Shown one piece after another: positions 10,396-22,389 of a stretch of 64,000 bases of DNA (position 1 is the stretch's first letter; every line of letters starts with the position of its first letter). Source of the stretch: Molanna angustata (lineage: Eukaryota > Arthropoda > Insecta > Trichoptera > Molannidae); contig OY754975.1 in the NCBI GenBank assembly GCA_963576475.1, positions 19,495,260-19,559,259 of the forward strand, in the 5' to 3' direction. The notes under the pieces are model-generated. The model was not told the DNA's origin and ran no database searches. It saw only the letters and a list, made by a program, of their open reading frames with translations. A program made the position numbers and the translations under genes.

Positions 10396-11595
10396 TAACA
10401 AGTCATTCTGAGAGTATTAAGTATTCAAAATTTATATGGAAAATATTTAGCATTTTCAAGAAATGATTTTGATAAATTATTTATTGATTTTGTTATAAAT
10501 TCTTCAATGCCATTTTATGAAAGTGATGTGCTTTTTTACCAATTTGAAAATAAAAATATCAAATGTTGAGTTTCCTGAGCTTGAGGTCACTTTGAAATGT
10601 TTGAATGAGCGGGGGCGTAACTTCCCGCTCAGGTGTTGGTAGGTTTAAATTATATTATGATGATGATGATGTGAACAAGTCAACCAAAGAAAGCCTGTAA
10701 ATCTATCTGTGGAATACGAGACAGTCACTTACTTGTAACGGTTCTCCTGGTCTTCGCAGGCACAAATTTCGTATCTCCGATATCTTTTTCTGGCGGAGAA
10801 AAATGGTTTGTCCACTTAGAAAGTCTGAACACATGCACCATGCCATAACACAACAATTCTTCACCGAAACTTTGTGACAATCACGATATATTATAAAATG
10901 TTCAAAGGTACACAGCAAATTATATTATTACCGGCAAGTTTTAAAGTAAAACGCGGCAGATTCATATATTTAATCAGCGCGGCGTAATAGCACAAGTAAA
11001 TTATGGCTATTTTAACTCAAAAAGACGTAACTTGGTCTATCGGCGAATATATCAATCCACACTTCAGCTGACGTGCGACTACCGATCGTCAATCCATTTC
11101 CTGTCGTTAGTCCATATCCATGGCTCAAACCATATCCGCCTACCTGTGTCGCTCAGATGTTGAAAAAATAATATGACAAATAAATGACTATCTAATTCAC
11201 AGATGGCAGACTGGTCCTACAGTTGACTTGTAAGATATAAATGAAATAAAAATAAATTATACAATAACTTTGGCAAATGAATATATTGCTCAACCAATGT
11301 TTGATATTTTAAAAAAATGAGAAGCACTATTCAGATATCCTCCAAAATCTAATGGGGTCTAAGCGAGTATAAGTTATACATATTAGCAAAATTTCACTAA
11401 CAAGTCATTCTATAAAGTATTCTAATTTTGTATGGAAAATTTTATGGATTTTCATGAAATGAGTTTGTTAAATTATTTTTTATTTAATTTTTTTATTATG
11501 AAAACTTTTTAACTCTACAATGTCATTTTATGTAAGTGGTGAGCCTTTTTACCAATTTGAAAATAAACATTTTAAATTTTAAGTTTCCTGAGCAA
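10396..11595 (+). repeat. Two direct copies of a ~190-bp repeat about 1.0 kb apart
   Basis: Bases 10396-10585 and 11398-11595 share a diverged sequence that begins AACAAGTCATTCT and ends CCAATTTGAAAATAAA ... AAGTTTCCTGAGC. The DNA between is not duplicated. No coding content was recognised. A small hairpin (TGAGCGGG/CCCGCTCA, 10606-10631) and an ATG repeat (about 10658-10671) lie just after the first copy. They may be two insertions of one unknown repeat. Confidence 0.55.
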
Positions 11596-11924
11596 ATCCA
11601 AATTCACTTCATGATCTACTGACAAACGTAATTGGTACGAACGGCCAACTACAAATTAAACCTTAAATCTAAATTATTGAATTCATTAAAAAAAATGTTT
11701 TCCTATACAAAACATGTATGTCAGGGTAGGATAGTGTGGAGTTCAGTCCTTTTTCCTACCCTGAATAGGTATACTGCTTGATGTTATACATCTATTAAGT
11801 ATCAAACGATAAGAGTTCCCGTATTGTGTATTCTGCCATACAAATTGAATAAAACAATATCCTCACTGGTGTAGGCTTAGATTATATATGATAGGTGTAG
11901 GTATCTACTGCTATAATGTAAATA

Positions 11925-12242
11925 TTTTCTATAGAAAATTAAATAATCTAGTTGGGGTGTTTCGGCGTTTTTCAATATTAAACAAAAAAGGAAATATAGG
12001 CAGTTATAAACACAAATTTCACAAAGAATGTTTGAGGAACCTTGGAACTTTTTCATAAAATTAAGTTTGAGATATATTTGTCTTTATTTATACAAATATA
12101 ATGCGATGCCTCTAAGTTGGTGTTTTTTGACTTCAAAGTTGAACAATGTAGACTTGGCCATACAAAATCATGCGGATCTTGGTTTGAAACTTCGTCAATC
12201 TGTCAAGAGAAATAAATTCTCTTGAACAAATTGACAGTTGGA
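11925..12242 (-). mobile_element. REP-A family copy, 5' half only
   Basis: Read on the minus strand it begins with a diverged TIR (TCCAACTGTCAA), then a short hairpin (GTTCAAGAGAATTT...), then AAAAAACACCAACTTAGAGG and, at the far end, GCCGAAACACCCCAACTAGA. The same blocks in the same order occur in the copies at 48.1, 50.4 and 58.0 kb. The 3' half is missing. Confidence 0.7.
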
Positions 12243-12402
12243 ATATTGTTTAAACAGATGTTTTTAAATGAATACCAAAGAATTTTTCGATTCTCCGTAC
12301 GAATCTATGTACTTAGTTTTACCAAGTTGATAAAATACGTAAAAACTTTAATTTACAAGAAGAACTTCGCTGGAGATAGGCTGTACGCTAATTATTATTA
12401 TT

Positions 12403-12456
12403 ACTTACATATATCAGCTAATTACTTCAAACTTTAAATTTATTTTATTCGTTAGG
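12403..12456 (+). repeat. Left 54-bp target-site duplication of full-length LINE
   Basis: It starts ACTTACATATATCAGC and ends TTATTCGTTAGG. The matching copy at 15768-15825 differs by one CATA expansion and one A/C substitution. Confidence 0.9.
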
Positions 12457-12635
12457 GGTTTAATGGGTGGTAGGGTCCCGGTGGTGCCTTTTCGTGCTGT
12501 AAGAACAGGTATCAATAAATGCCGAGAAACGCCAAGTTGCCAAGCAACACTACCATGAAGTCCTACTCTCTAGCGTCCCCGTCGCAAACCCTGGAAATGT
12601 GATCTGAAAGGACCACAGCCAATAGAGAGAGGGCG

Positions 12636-14513
12636 ATGGCGAGCTTTCGGCGCCATCAAACCGGAAACAAATCTGCTAAGGGAAGGAAAACCCCGACAGA
12701 AAAACCCTTGACCTCCAGTAGGGGGTTGGGCGAGAGACTAATAACCTTTCCCCGTAAAAGAAGCAATATTACGAAACCGAACACAGAGCCTCGGACCACT
12801 GCTAAGCTTCGGAAAGGACCCGGCAAACGAATTAAGGCTAACGATTTTAAACTTGCAACTTGGAACATGCTGTCTCTGTATCGTGCTGGAACGCTGAGAA
12901 TTCTTTTAGATGAGCTTGCCAAATATAAAACTGATGTGGTAGCAATTCAAGAGATTAGATGGATAGGAGAAGGAATAATTGAAAAGCGTGACTGTACCAT
13001 CTTTTACAGCTGTCACGAGAAGGATCACACATTCGGAACAGGATTTGTTGTCTCTAAAAGAGTGAAAGTTATAGGATTTACTGCAGTCGATCATAGAATA
13101 TCGCACATCCGCATATCTGGGAAATTATTTAACTATAGTATTATTAATGCTCACGCACCCACAGAAGATAAGAGTGATATTGAGAAAGACACTTTTTACA
13201 CCAAGCTCTCAAAAGCTTACCAGGATTGCCCCAGTCACGATGTTAAAATAGTACTTGGGGATTTCAACGCAAAAATAGGGAGAGAAATGGTGTATAGAGC
13301 AACTGTTGGAAAACACAGCCTGCATGCTGAAACTAATGACAATGGAACAAAACTGATCGATTTCGCAATGTCTCATAACATGATAGTGGGCAGCACATTC
13401 TTCCCAAGAAAGGATATACACAAGGGAACGTGGAAGGCACCGGATGGCAGAAATGTAAATCAGATAGACCACTTTCTTATTGATGGTAGACATAAATCTG
13501 ACCTAATAGGCATACGATCTTATCGTGGGGCAAATGTTGACTCTGATCACTACCTTGTAATCTCCAGACTGCGCAGTAGAATATCAAATGTAATGAAACA
13601 GAGGGGATCCCGCACGAATAAATTTGATGTAGAACGCCTGAAGTCACAAGAAACAGCAGAACAGTTTGCTGCGGCCATGGGCCCCAGGCTGGATGATATC
13701 AATACAGATGTAGAGCGGGATGATGTTGACTCCTACTGGAACTGTGTTAGATCTGTGGTTACCACTGCAGCTGATGAAATTCTGGGATGTAGGCGTGCAC
13801 AATCGCGAGAAACGTGGTTTGATGCGAAATGCCAATACGCGACCAATTTAAAGAATGATGCATACCTCAGAATGCAACAGCGACACCATACACGTCAGGC
13901 AGTATTAGAATATAGGGACCTGAGAAAGAAGGAGAAGAAACTGCATAGAAAGAAAAAACGTGTATTCCTTGAAAATCAGATCAGAGAAGTTGAATTAGCG
14001 AACACCCATAACAAGAACCGACTCTTTTACCAGAGGGTCAACCAACAGAGAAAAGAGTTCAAGCCCAGGGTTACGATGTGCCACGACAGTGTGGGAAACA
14101 TTCTGAGTGAGAAACAGCAAATTCTGAACAGATGAATGGAATATTTTGACACTCTTCTGAATGGAAGTGGGAGTGAGAGCCTAACGGGTACTAGGGAAGT
14201 CTACAACGATGATGCCAGCAATACTGAGCCGCCACCGACAAAAGAGGAGGTGGTGCGTGCCATTAAAAGCCTGCATAATAATAAATCACCTGGAACAGAC
14301 AATATTCCCGCGGAATTGATTAAATATGGCGGGGAGAAGCTCCACATCCACATACATTATATAATAAAATCTGTTTGGTGCTCCGAAACCCTGTCAAGTG
14401 AATGGAACTGTGGAATAATTTGCCCTCTCCATAAAAAAGGAGATCCCATGAAATTACAGAGGCATTACTCTGCTGAATGTCTCATACAAGATCCTGTCAA
14501 ATATTTTGTGTGA
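12636..14513 (+). pseudogene. LINE endonuclease and N-terminal reverse transcriptase part
   Basis: From the ATG at 12636, 499 codons run to a TGA at 14133-14135; the same frame then goes on to 14513. The endonuclease motifs are complete: ATWN (N77), QEIRW (E106), NAHAP (H173), GDFN (D209/N211) and SDH (D304/H305). A basic, positively charged linker follows. After the stop come TKEEVVRAIKSLHNNKSPGT and ICPLHKKGDP, the start of the reverse transcriptase fingers. Around 14450-14460 a small deletion shifts the frame. The stop lies where related LINEs have a tryptophan codon (family knowledge), so it is probably a point mutation. The protein cannot be made in one piece without readthrough and a frameshift. 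Confidence 0.9.
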
Positions 14514-15750
14514 CAGACTGGGGAAATACTCGGATGGCATTATCGGAAAATATCAAACTGGGTTTCGTAAGGGAATGTCCACAACTGACCAAATTTTCTG
14601 CCTGAGACAGATACTGGAAAAAACTATAGAGTTCAACGTTGACACATACCATCTATTTGTTGACTTTAGGGCTGCTTACGACACAGTAAACCGAGAAAAA
14701 CTCTACAGAGCCATGGATGAGTTTAATATCCCCAAAAAACTAGTAAACCTAGTGAAGCTCACAATGTCCAACGTCGAATGTCGAGTTAGAATACAACAGG
14801 ACGTGTCCGAACCCCTGAAGACTTTCAACGGACTGAGGCAGGGAGACGCACTTGCGTGCACACTGTTTAACTTGGCACTGGAAAAGGCCATCCGAGACTC
14901 GGGTATTCAAATTGGTGGCCATATCTTCAATAAATCTGTGCAACTCCTTGCCTACGCTGATGATATAGATATCATTGAACGCTCGGAAAATGATTTAAAA
15001 ATTACATTTAAAGCCCTGGCTGCATCAGCAAGGAATATGAGGTTGATGGTAAACGAGGGAAAGACAAAGTATATGCGAGTGCATGAACGTCGAAAACCGC
15101 CAGATTTGCGAGTCGACGATTGCACATTCGAAACTGTTAGCAAGTTTGTGTACCTCGGTACTATGGTGACAAGTGACAACAATGTCTCAACCGAAATTAA
15201 ACGCCGAATAGTGTCCGCAAATCGGTGCTACTATGGGTTGCAGAAGCACATGAAGTCTCGTCACCTCACCAGAAAAACGAAAGTCCTCCTCTATAAGACT
15301 CTAATTCGGCCAGTACTCTCATATGGATCAGAATGTTGGGCAATCGCTAAATCTGATGAAAGAGCCCTGGAAATTTTTGAGAGGAAGGTGCTGAGGAGGA
15401 TCTACGGCCCGACTTGTGACAATGGAGAGTGGCGTATCAGGCACAACTACGAATTGTATGATCTGTACAAGGAGGCAACCATAGTGACAGAAATAAGAAT
15501 AGGAAGACTCAGATGGGCTGGACACGTCCAAAGAATGAGCGAGGAGGACGTCCCAAGACGGATCATGAATGGTGCACAGGGGGGACGAGGAAAAGTTGGA
15601 AGGCCGAAGCTTCGATGGCTGGACGGTGTGGTGAAGGATGCGAACAACATCGGCGTCCATAACTGGCGCAATGCGTCGCAGGATCGACAGTCATGGAGGC
15701 GGGCTCTGCAGGAGGCTAAGACCCGACTTGGGTTGTGGAGCCACAGATGA
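14506..15750 (+). pseudogene. LINE reverse transcriptase palm and C-terminal region
   Basis: This frame continues the polyprotein after the lesion near 14455; its apparent start codon is internal. Motifs in order: YQTGFRKGMSTTDQ, FVDFRAAYD (motif A Asp, about residue 53), GLRQGD, LLAYADD (residues 150-153, catalytic), YLGTMV, LSYGSECWA, RRIYGP, LRWAGHVQRM and GRPKLRWLDGV. These give a complete palm and the Cys/Trp-rich C-terminal domain of RTE-type elements. The enzyme copies its own RNA at the nicked target. The stop is followed directly by the GAT tail. Confidence 0.9.
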
Positions 15751-15767
15751 TGATGATGATGATGATG

Positions 15768-15825
15768 ACTTACATACATATATCAGCTAATTACTTCCAA
15801 CTTTAAATTTATTTTATTCGTTAGG
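15768..15825 (+). repeat. Right 58-bp target-site duplication of full-length LINE
   Basis: It matches 12403-12456 apart from an added CATA and one substitution. The overlap with the tail (ACTTACATA after GATGATG) leaves a base or two of uncertainty at the junction. Confidence 0.9.
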
Positions 15826-16111
15826 TAGTAGGAACCTACCTGCGTTGCCGTAAATTCTAAGAATTATAATTCCGTGTATAAAAGTGTAAATAATGTAAAT
15901 GAAAAACCGGATTTCATTTCAGATAAAAATCCGTTTTCATTTTAAAGGAAAAAGTAATTCCCGATCCCATTGTGTGTCACCAAGAAAATCCGGACCCCAA
16001 TTATTAAATAAGTATAACAATTATAATTGGAATCCCATATACCTACCTACCTTTTTAAATTACATTCGTAAAACTTTATTTATTTATTTACGACTTAGTA
16101 CACGGTTAATA

Positions 16112-16208
16112 TCTTCTTCTTCTGGGTCACAATCCTAGGATTGGTCTGCACCAAACACTCGATCTTTCCTCTTAACTCTATCGTCCGCCAGTCTCTTCAT
16201 CTCTTTGT
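16112..16208 (-). mobile_element. LINE tail fragment with GAAGAAG end
   Basis: On the minus strand the frame reads EMKRLADDRVKRKDRVFG, then a GAAGAAGAAGAT tail. The composition and tail match other LINE ends in the window, but the fragment is too short to place in a clade. Confidence 0.45.
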
Positions 16209-16734
16209 AACTGTTACAGCGCACGTCTTATATATAAACAAATAACTTATATATAAACATAAACACACATTGATCAATAGGTAGGTATATACAAAACAGC
16301 AGACCGACAGACAGCGAGCGGTCCTACCAAATATACCCGCAGTCGATAGTATATAACAATACTTGGCTAGTAAAAAGATATTAATGTGGAACGCCAAAAA
16401 TTGATTAAAAAAATATATGAATGTCGCAGTCAATATACATATTTCATGTAAGTTTAAAATATTTCAATTAAAATTAAAAAAAAATACAAAAGTATCATTA
16501 AACTTTTACACCAGAATAGTAGTTTAAGAAGAAAAATAACAATAATAATAAAAAAAGAAACATAAATCCCAGAAACAAGTATGCGTACATTAATTTGAAA
16601 ACCCAATAAGTAATACAAAATAGAAAAAAAGAACAATAGATAAATATTAATTAATTCAGAATAAATATTTGTGCTGAGGAAGAAAATAAATGAAAATATA
16701 CAAGTAGGTTTAGGTAATTATTGAGTTAATAAGA

Positions 16735-17060
16735 AGAATTTGTAATAGAACGATCTGTGACAGAGTATGAAGTGAGGATACAAGGAAATAATAAAAGATA
16801 AACAAAGTTAACACATTTAGATGGTTTGGCCACTTGGGAAGAATGCACACAAAGCTGACAGGAATGGAATAAGAGGTCGGGGGAGCCTAAGAAAAGGATG
16901 GCACGACCATGGGACGATATTCAGAAAGACGAAAATAAGCCTGAACAACAGAAGAATAAGCATGAGACGAAGCATGAATGTGTGTTGATATAGAAAAATG
17001 TGACGTTCTGTTCTCTCTGCGTTCCTCGTGAGGGACATGACGTGATAGTATGTATCTTTG
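16735..17060 (+). pseudogene. Decayed RTE-type LINE tail (same family as 4863-5720)
   Basis: Readable pieces are RTICDRV, TFRWFGHLGRMH and a GRGS-like basic stretch, then the shared 3' UTR (TTCTCTCTGCGTTCCTCGTG ... GACATGACGTGATAGTATG). It is the plus-strand equivalent of the minus copies at 4.9 and 32.8 kb. Several frameshifts and stops are present. Confidence 0.65.
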
Positions 17061-17117
17061 TATACTTATTGTTAGACGAGTAAAATAATTAAATAAAAGT
17101 TTCTATGCATAGTGTCA

Positions 17118-17190
17118 AAAAATGCTTGTGATATAGGTGAACGAAATCAGTCGAGGTAGGTTTCGAACCACTGACTCATCTTGTATACAC
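17118..17190 (-). mobile_element. SINE-1 fragment (B-box and downstream)
   Basis: On the minus strand it reads GGTTCGAAACC, then GATTTCGTTCACCTATATCACAAG. The same order (B-box, then GATTTCATTCAC.TATA.CACAA) occurs at 56154-56275 and, inverted, at 50185-50262. Confidence 0.6.
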
Positions 17191-18341
17191 GAAATGTATT
17201 TTAATATTTTCAATGTTCTCTTTGTGCCACATTTTTAACAATGTACTAAGTATGCGTGAGAATTTACCACGAATGAGATTTTTGATTCGACCTGTCTCGA
17301 AACGACCGCTTTCCTCAGACAGTTTTTTTTATATTCAGATAATTTTCACAAACCATGTACAAAATATTTTTATAAAAAGAATGCATGAGAACATATTTAT
17401 ATTATTAGAAGAAAATAAAAAAAATCAAAATGTGTGTAGTTAAAGCCAAACATCTTGAACTTTTGAACTAGAAGGAGGACGATTTGCACGTAAACCAAAG
17501 ATGCAAAAAGACACAAATTTGCGCTCTGCGCACCCGAAACCTCGTTCAAGATGTTTGGCGAAAATTATAACAAAAATTGATGGTACACACTTTTCAAAGT
17601 TTTATTCACGTTGAAACCTGCATACAAATAAAGTAGACTTCGTAAGATTGTCGTTCTGGATTTGCACATGTTTGTGCGCGGCTATATTCATGTCAGTCGG
17701 CCTTGTGAAGAATAAAAAAAATATATCATGTCAGTTCGTAGATTGTTTACATTCATACTGCCCAATACTGCCAATGTGAAACTCGTGTCAAGCGCAGTTG
17801 TTTAATGCAGCATATAATACAAATCTTATACAGAATATACATAACCAATTATTGTTAAACGATATTAATGGTAGGTAGGTACATAAATAATTATACTACA
17901 TTTGTACGTAATACAAAATTTCTAAATTTTATCAAAATATCAAATGAATCAAACTGTCATTGGTAACATACAAATTATTAAAATTTCAGAGATCTATCCG
18001 GGAGGGAAGTTAGTTAAGAATCAATTGAAAAATTCCAGTACGGACAGACAGGCGAAGAAGGACATTTGGATATCAAAGTAAAAAAAGGTAGAGTAGAAAA
18101 AGCACCAAGACAACTTACTGAGGGTTTCAAAAATCGATTAGTATCTAAATTCAAAATATGTTCTGATTTAAATTTACCAAATATGTTGCTAAATGTATGG
18201 GTGGAGTTACAGCAATTTCACCAATGACATTTTATTTTTATCTATCACTGGATTTTACAATGTTGTCAAATGTGTATGTGGGAGGAGTCTGTGAACGAAT
18301 GAAATGGGGATAGATTCCGTACCGATTTGAATATTATATTA

Positions 18342-18490
18342 TCCAACCGTCGTCGATTTGTTTGAGAGAACTTATCGACATAGTTTCAAGCTAAGATCCG
18401 CGAAAGTTTGTTTGGCCATGTCAACTTTTAAGTCAAAAAACACCAACTTAGAGGTTACGCAGCATATATGTTATGTATATGGGTGAACTC
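18342..18490 (+). mobile_element. REP-A family copy, 5' end only
   Basis: It begins TCCAACCGTCGTCGATTTG and contains AAAAAACACCAACTTAGAGG and CGCAGCATATATG, as in the complete copies at 48-51 kb. The rest is missing or too diverged. Confidence 0.6.
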
Positions 18491-18720
18491 AGCAATAATG
18501 CAAATGTAACAGTGCGCGCAGCGAGAAATTTTCAGTCTTCTTAAGTTTTTTTCGTTCGCAATGCTGAATTAAATGGTGAAGTGTGAAGTTTTGTTTTGAA
18601 TTTTTTTAAACCAGCTCAGCAGCTGCAGCCATCTATATGATATATGATATCTATGACATCTATATGATATCCGTTGAGATTTTGAGGTAATTTTAACTAT
18701 CATATAAATTTAGGCTACGA

Positions 18721-19043
18721 CTATTTACACGACTCAACCATAGACGAAAACCAAAAATAACCACAGAAAACGCAGATAAATCAAGTTATAAACATATTTA
18801 CCTTTGTTTATACTTTGTTATAATTGTTGATCTCGATGAAAAAATGATTTATAAAATTAAGTAAATGTAATAAGATGCCAATATTATCTATTTTTTCTTC
18901 AAGTTGGTTTCCATGATGCATTATTATGACCATTGAAAAAATGACAAAGGTAAATATTTTTGTATTTTGATTTATCTGCGCTTTCTATGGTTATAAATGA
19001 CCTAAAAACATAGACGACGTCAGAAAATTTGTCGTGTAAATAG
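18721..19043. mobile_element. Imperfect fold-back element (MITE-like)
   Basis: Inverted arms of about 90 bp: CTATTTACACGAC at 18721 against GTCGTGTAAATAG ending at 19043, and CGCAGATAAATCAA ... TTTACCTTTG against the reverse complement inside. No ORF. A perfect 27-bp palindrome follows at 19051. Confidence 0.55.
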
Positions 19044-19050
19044 ACACTTT

Positions 19051-19077
19051 TTGGCGGGAAAACGATTTTCCCGCCAA
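19051..19077. repeat. Perfect palindrome with two E2F-like sites
   Basis: TTGGCGGGAAAA, CGA, TTTTCCCGCCAA. Each arm matches the classic E2F-type consensus (TTTCCCGCC) by eye. A regulatory role is only possible, not shown. Confidence 0.6.
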
Positions 19078-19610
19078 TTCCGGTCGTAAAAATAGTGGCA
19101 CCGATAAATTTAATACCATGACAGTATATTCTGATGAAAAATAAAAGGATGTAAAATAGATGTCATGGAAAAAAAATTAAAAAAAACATTATAAACTTAC
19201 TTACTATACCTACTTCATCATTATGCCAAGTGTTAGTTGTTTTTCGTTTAGTGACATCTATTGAAAAAATCGTATAACAATATGAGATATATCAATTAAA
19301 ATCAATTTATTTTTATGTTTGAATCTATGTACCTATATCACATAAGTAACACGATACATTGTCGATATGTACTATCATTTCTTAGAATGCTGACCTACTT
19401 AACTCCGTCAGCTATTACTTTCTTGTTCATTTGAAACCTGCGTAAAAAGCGACCATTTGTTGAAAAGTGAAAGTAATCATCTTGATACATATCAGTTTGT
19501 ATCTTTTGATTGTACCGTTATGTTTGTTGAATAAATAATCACTGTAGATTCATTTTCTCCATTCTGCATTAAAAAATATCTATATTCAATATTTGAAGCA
19601 TCTCGTATCT

Positions 19611-19682
19611 GGCTCGTTGGTCTAGGGGTATGATTTTCGCTTAGGGTGCGAGAGGTCCCGGGTTCAAATCCCGGACGAGCCC
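19611..19682 (+). tRNA. tRNA-Pro (anticodon AGG)
   Basis: This 72-nt gene folds as a full cloverleaf: acceptor GGCTCGT pairs with ACGAGCC, box A is TGGTCTAGGGGTATG, the anticodon loop TTAGGGT has AGG at positions 34-36, and the T arm GTCCCGGGTTCAAATCCCGGAC includes box B GGTTCAAATCC (the arm is given as its parts: CCGGG, TTCAAAT, CCCGG). The first anticodon-stem pair is a T-G wobble. There is no intron, and CCA is not encoded, as expected in a eukaryote. It is the only gene here likely to work for the host. Confidence 0.95.
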
Positions 19683-19684
19683 AA

Positions 19685-19698
19685 TTTTTTTTTTTTTT
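19685..19698 (+). terminator. RNA polymerase III terminator, 14 T
   Basis: An uninterrupted run of 14 T starts two bases after the tRNA discriminator base. Four or more T residues suffice for Pol III. Confidence 0.9.
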
Positions 19699-19699
19699 A

Positions 19700-22360
19700 T
19701 TTATTTAGACACATCATGTAAAATATTCTTATACAAATAAAATGTTTATTTTTGACAAAATTTCCATATTGTGTATATATTTTTTTGTATAATATTCAAT
19801 ATTAAATTTACAACTAATTTATAGAAGGTTAGTATGTAAACGATTATAATTTAATTTTTTAGATTTTTTTGGAGGAAGATTTGTTTATTTTGAGTATAAT
19901 CGGGATGTTTTTGTGTATATAGCGTATTCCCATTTTTTTATATAACCGATTTTAGTAAAGAAAACACTTGCAATACATATTTTTTTATTTCGATCTATCT
20001 ACATAATCTATCCATAATATTGTAGATGTAGGCAAAGATTTATAAATTAGACAAAAAAAAATTTACGCAAAATATAGTACATTTTGACTATGTTTAGTGA
20101 GTTTCGGTAATACCTTCATGATGAGTCATATTTTTTGGTGTATTTTACATAAAAAGGTCAAAATATTCATGTTTTATTATTCAATAACAAAAATCCAGTT
20201 ATTTTCTTCATTTTAATTTCAAAATATTTTTTATGCTGATAACATGACGAATGACGTATATTAGGATTCCATTTGTATGGAAAATGGAAAAAAAATGTTG
20301 CTAGTTTGTCAAGTCACTAATATAATTGACAAGAAGTTTATTTAAGTTAAATTTAAGTAGATTGGTACATAGCTTTTAAAATTTATTTTTAATTTATGAA
20401 AAAAAATCCCCGGCCTAAATATTCGTTTATTCGATCATTCATTTGTAACTGCGCAAATAAAGCATTAGTTATCTTCATTATCGTATAGTATTTAGTTTTT
20501 TTAAAATGAGTGTATGAGCAACGCCGTGTTTTCTAGTCATATTAATAAAACAAAGTCTGTCTGTCTGTCTGTTTATGCATTTATTTGGCCGCTCGAGATA
20601 GAAAGACTGTGATAGAATTCGGACGTGTATTTGGTTTAAATTTATGTGCATCAAATATGTGCTCCCTTGATTTAAATTATTGAGTTTATGTTTGATATAA
20701 TAATAATATAATATAGATTACCATTTGGTGTATAAATGTATATAAGAACATAGAACTAAAATAGACAAAAATAATTCGCTTCGCGAGACGGATTACAATT
20801 GAATATTTATTTCCGAGAAATGGGGCGATTTATTGATCAAAAATGACAGAATAAATTCAGGATTTCATCCGAAATTTTTCACAGCATAATCCCCATCTTT
20901 AATACTAATTCGATCATTTTTATTCCAAATCCGTCCGTTAGATGTCGCCTTCGGAATTATATTGATTTGTCTAAATTTATAGCCATGTCACAAACCAATC
21001 GTTTGGATTGCGCCTCGGATAAATTATTAATGAAATGACACTGTAAAAAAATATAACGATGGTATGGATATTATGGGAGTCGACAAACTTTATTATACTT
21101 TTTTACTGTCTGATTTTCCTACGAATATAGAAGAAAAGAAATGATTTAGAAATATTTAAGAAATTGTTCAAATCAACTTATTTTGTTAATTTACGTTGGT
21201 AATTGTAAATTAAAGGGGCTTCGTATATTCACACATAATGTGATGTCTTCAGTATGAGATTAGCCAACTGATAAATATACCGAGTATCAATCAAAAAACG
21301 ATTAGTATTCTAAATTTTTAATGAATATTTCTTTCAGTTTTGTAAATTTCTTCTTCAAATTAATTATAATAACATTTCCGAACATATTTATTATTGTATT
21401 GAATTATGTAGGTACATAAGTAGGTACACTCATTTCAGCAAAAAATATGTTTTAATTCACCAGTTGTTGAAGCACTTACTAGGTGTAACGCTCAATTTAT
21501 AAATAAGCGAATAAAACTTTCGTAGAATATTAAATCTATTTGGATCTTTGATAATTATTACTAGACCGGCAATTTCAAAATATGTTGGATTAAGGCCCTT
21601 ATTTATGTACCTTGGGCATACGGATGTACACAAGTATACATACCAAATTACCTTCTTATGTATGAGACACGAAAAAATATTAAAAGTATATCAACAATCG
21701 GTGATACACAATATTTTTTCGCGAAGAAAAGGTAAGATTCAGAGGTTTTTATTAAATTGCATGAATAGTAATTAAAATAATAAACCGCCTTGTAGTTTTT
21801 TTAGTAACTTACACTAAAAAAGTAAAAAAAAGTTTTACTTAAACTAATTTAAGAAGAAAATTATTAAACAAAATCAAATTTCAAAAAACTCACGCAATAG
21901 AATAAATATGTTAAAATAAATTGTTCTTGATGATTCTAGAGTTATTGTGTTAACTGATTGGAGATCCATTTAAAATTTATTAAATAAATAAATAAATAAG
22001 TCACCTCCAAACATAGTCTCACCCACATATGGCAACATTGCAAAATTGTTTTATAATCACTGTAACTCCACCCACATATTGGGCAACATTGTAGTCACTG
22101 TAACTCCACCCACATATTTATGTGGCAACGTTGTGAATGCCGAGTGAAGTATGAATATTGTTTATTTTGTTTAGTTTCATTTGGACCTTGAAAATGCTAA
22201 GTCACCTTGGCGAAAACGTTCGGTCGTTAGTATAAAAATATTGTGGAAAAATATTTATTTATTTATTAATTTTAAACTATTCTATATTTCAAAGTCGTAT
22301 CTTTTGAGGGTACTTACTGGGGAAAAGATTTTTAAAATTTCCTATTTAGCCTTTATCTTA
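19700..22360. other. AT-rich stretch, no gene recognised
   Basis: No coding signal. It contains a short CTGT repeat (about 20558-20572) and, at 22000-22140, copies of a CACTGTAACTCCACCCACAT motif with GGCAACATTG that also occur inverted around 18195-18300. These are probably pieces of one small dispersed repeat. Confidence 0.5.
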
Positions 22361-22389
22361 TACAAGGTGTCTCAAAAGAAAGTTTATAT

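Larger units (their letters stand above)
12457..15767 (+). mobile_element. Full-length RTE-type LINE, 3.3 kb
   Basis: Both ends are set by a long TSD (12403-12456 and 15768-15825). Inside are a 5' leader of about 180 bp, one long coding region for an AP-endonuclease and reverse transcriptase, almost no 3' UTR, and a (GAT)n tail at about 15745-15767. Short 3' microsatellite tails, a single ORF and a small size are typical of the RTE clade. One in-frame stop and one small deletion interrupt the coding region; otherwise it is intact, so the insertion is recent on the scale of this window. Confidence 0.9.

Noticed and set aside
15328..15779. Two 110-codon minus-strand frames
   Set aside because: They lie antisense to the LINE reverse transcriptase C-terminus and the GAT tail (His repeats), so are shadows.
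17285..17335. CTGAGGA near GGTCGTTTCGAGACAGG on the minus strand, considered as a further hammerhead
   Set aside because: It lacks the GAAA segment after stem II and no stem III/cleavage site can be drawn; only the outer CTGTC/GACAG pairing is present.
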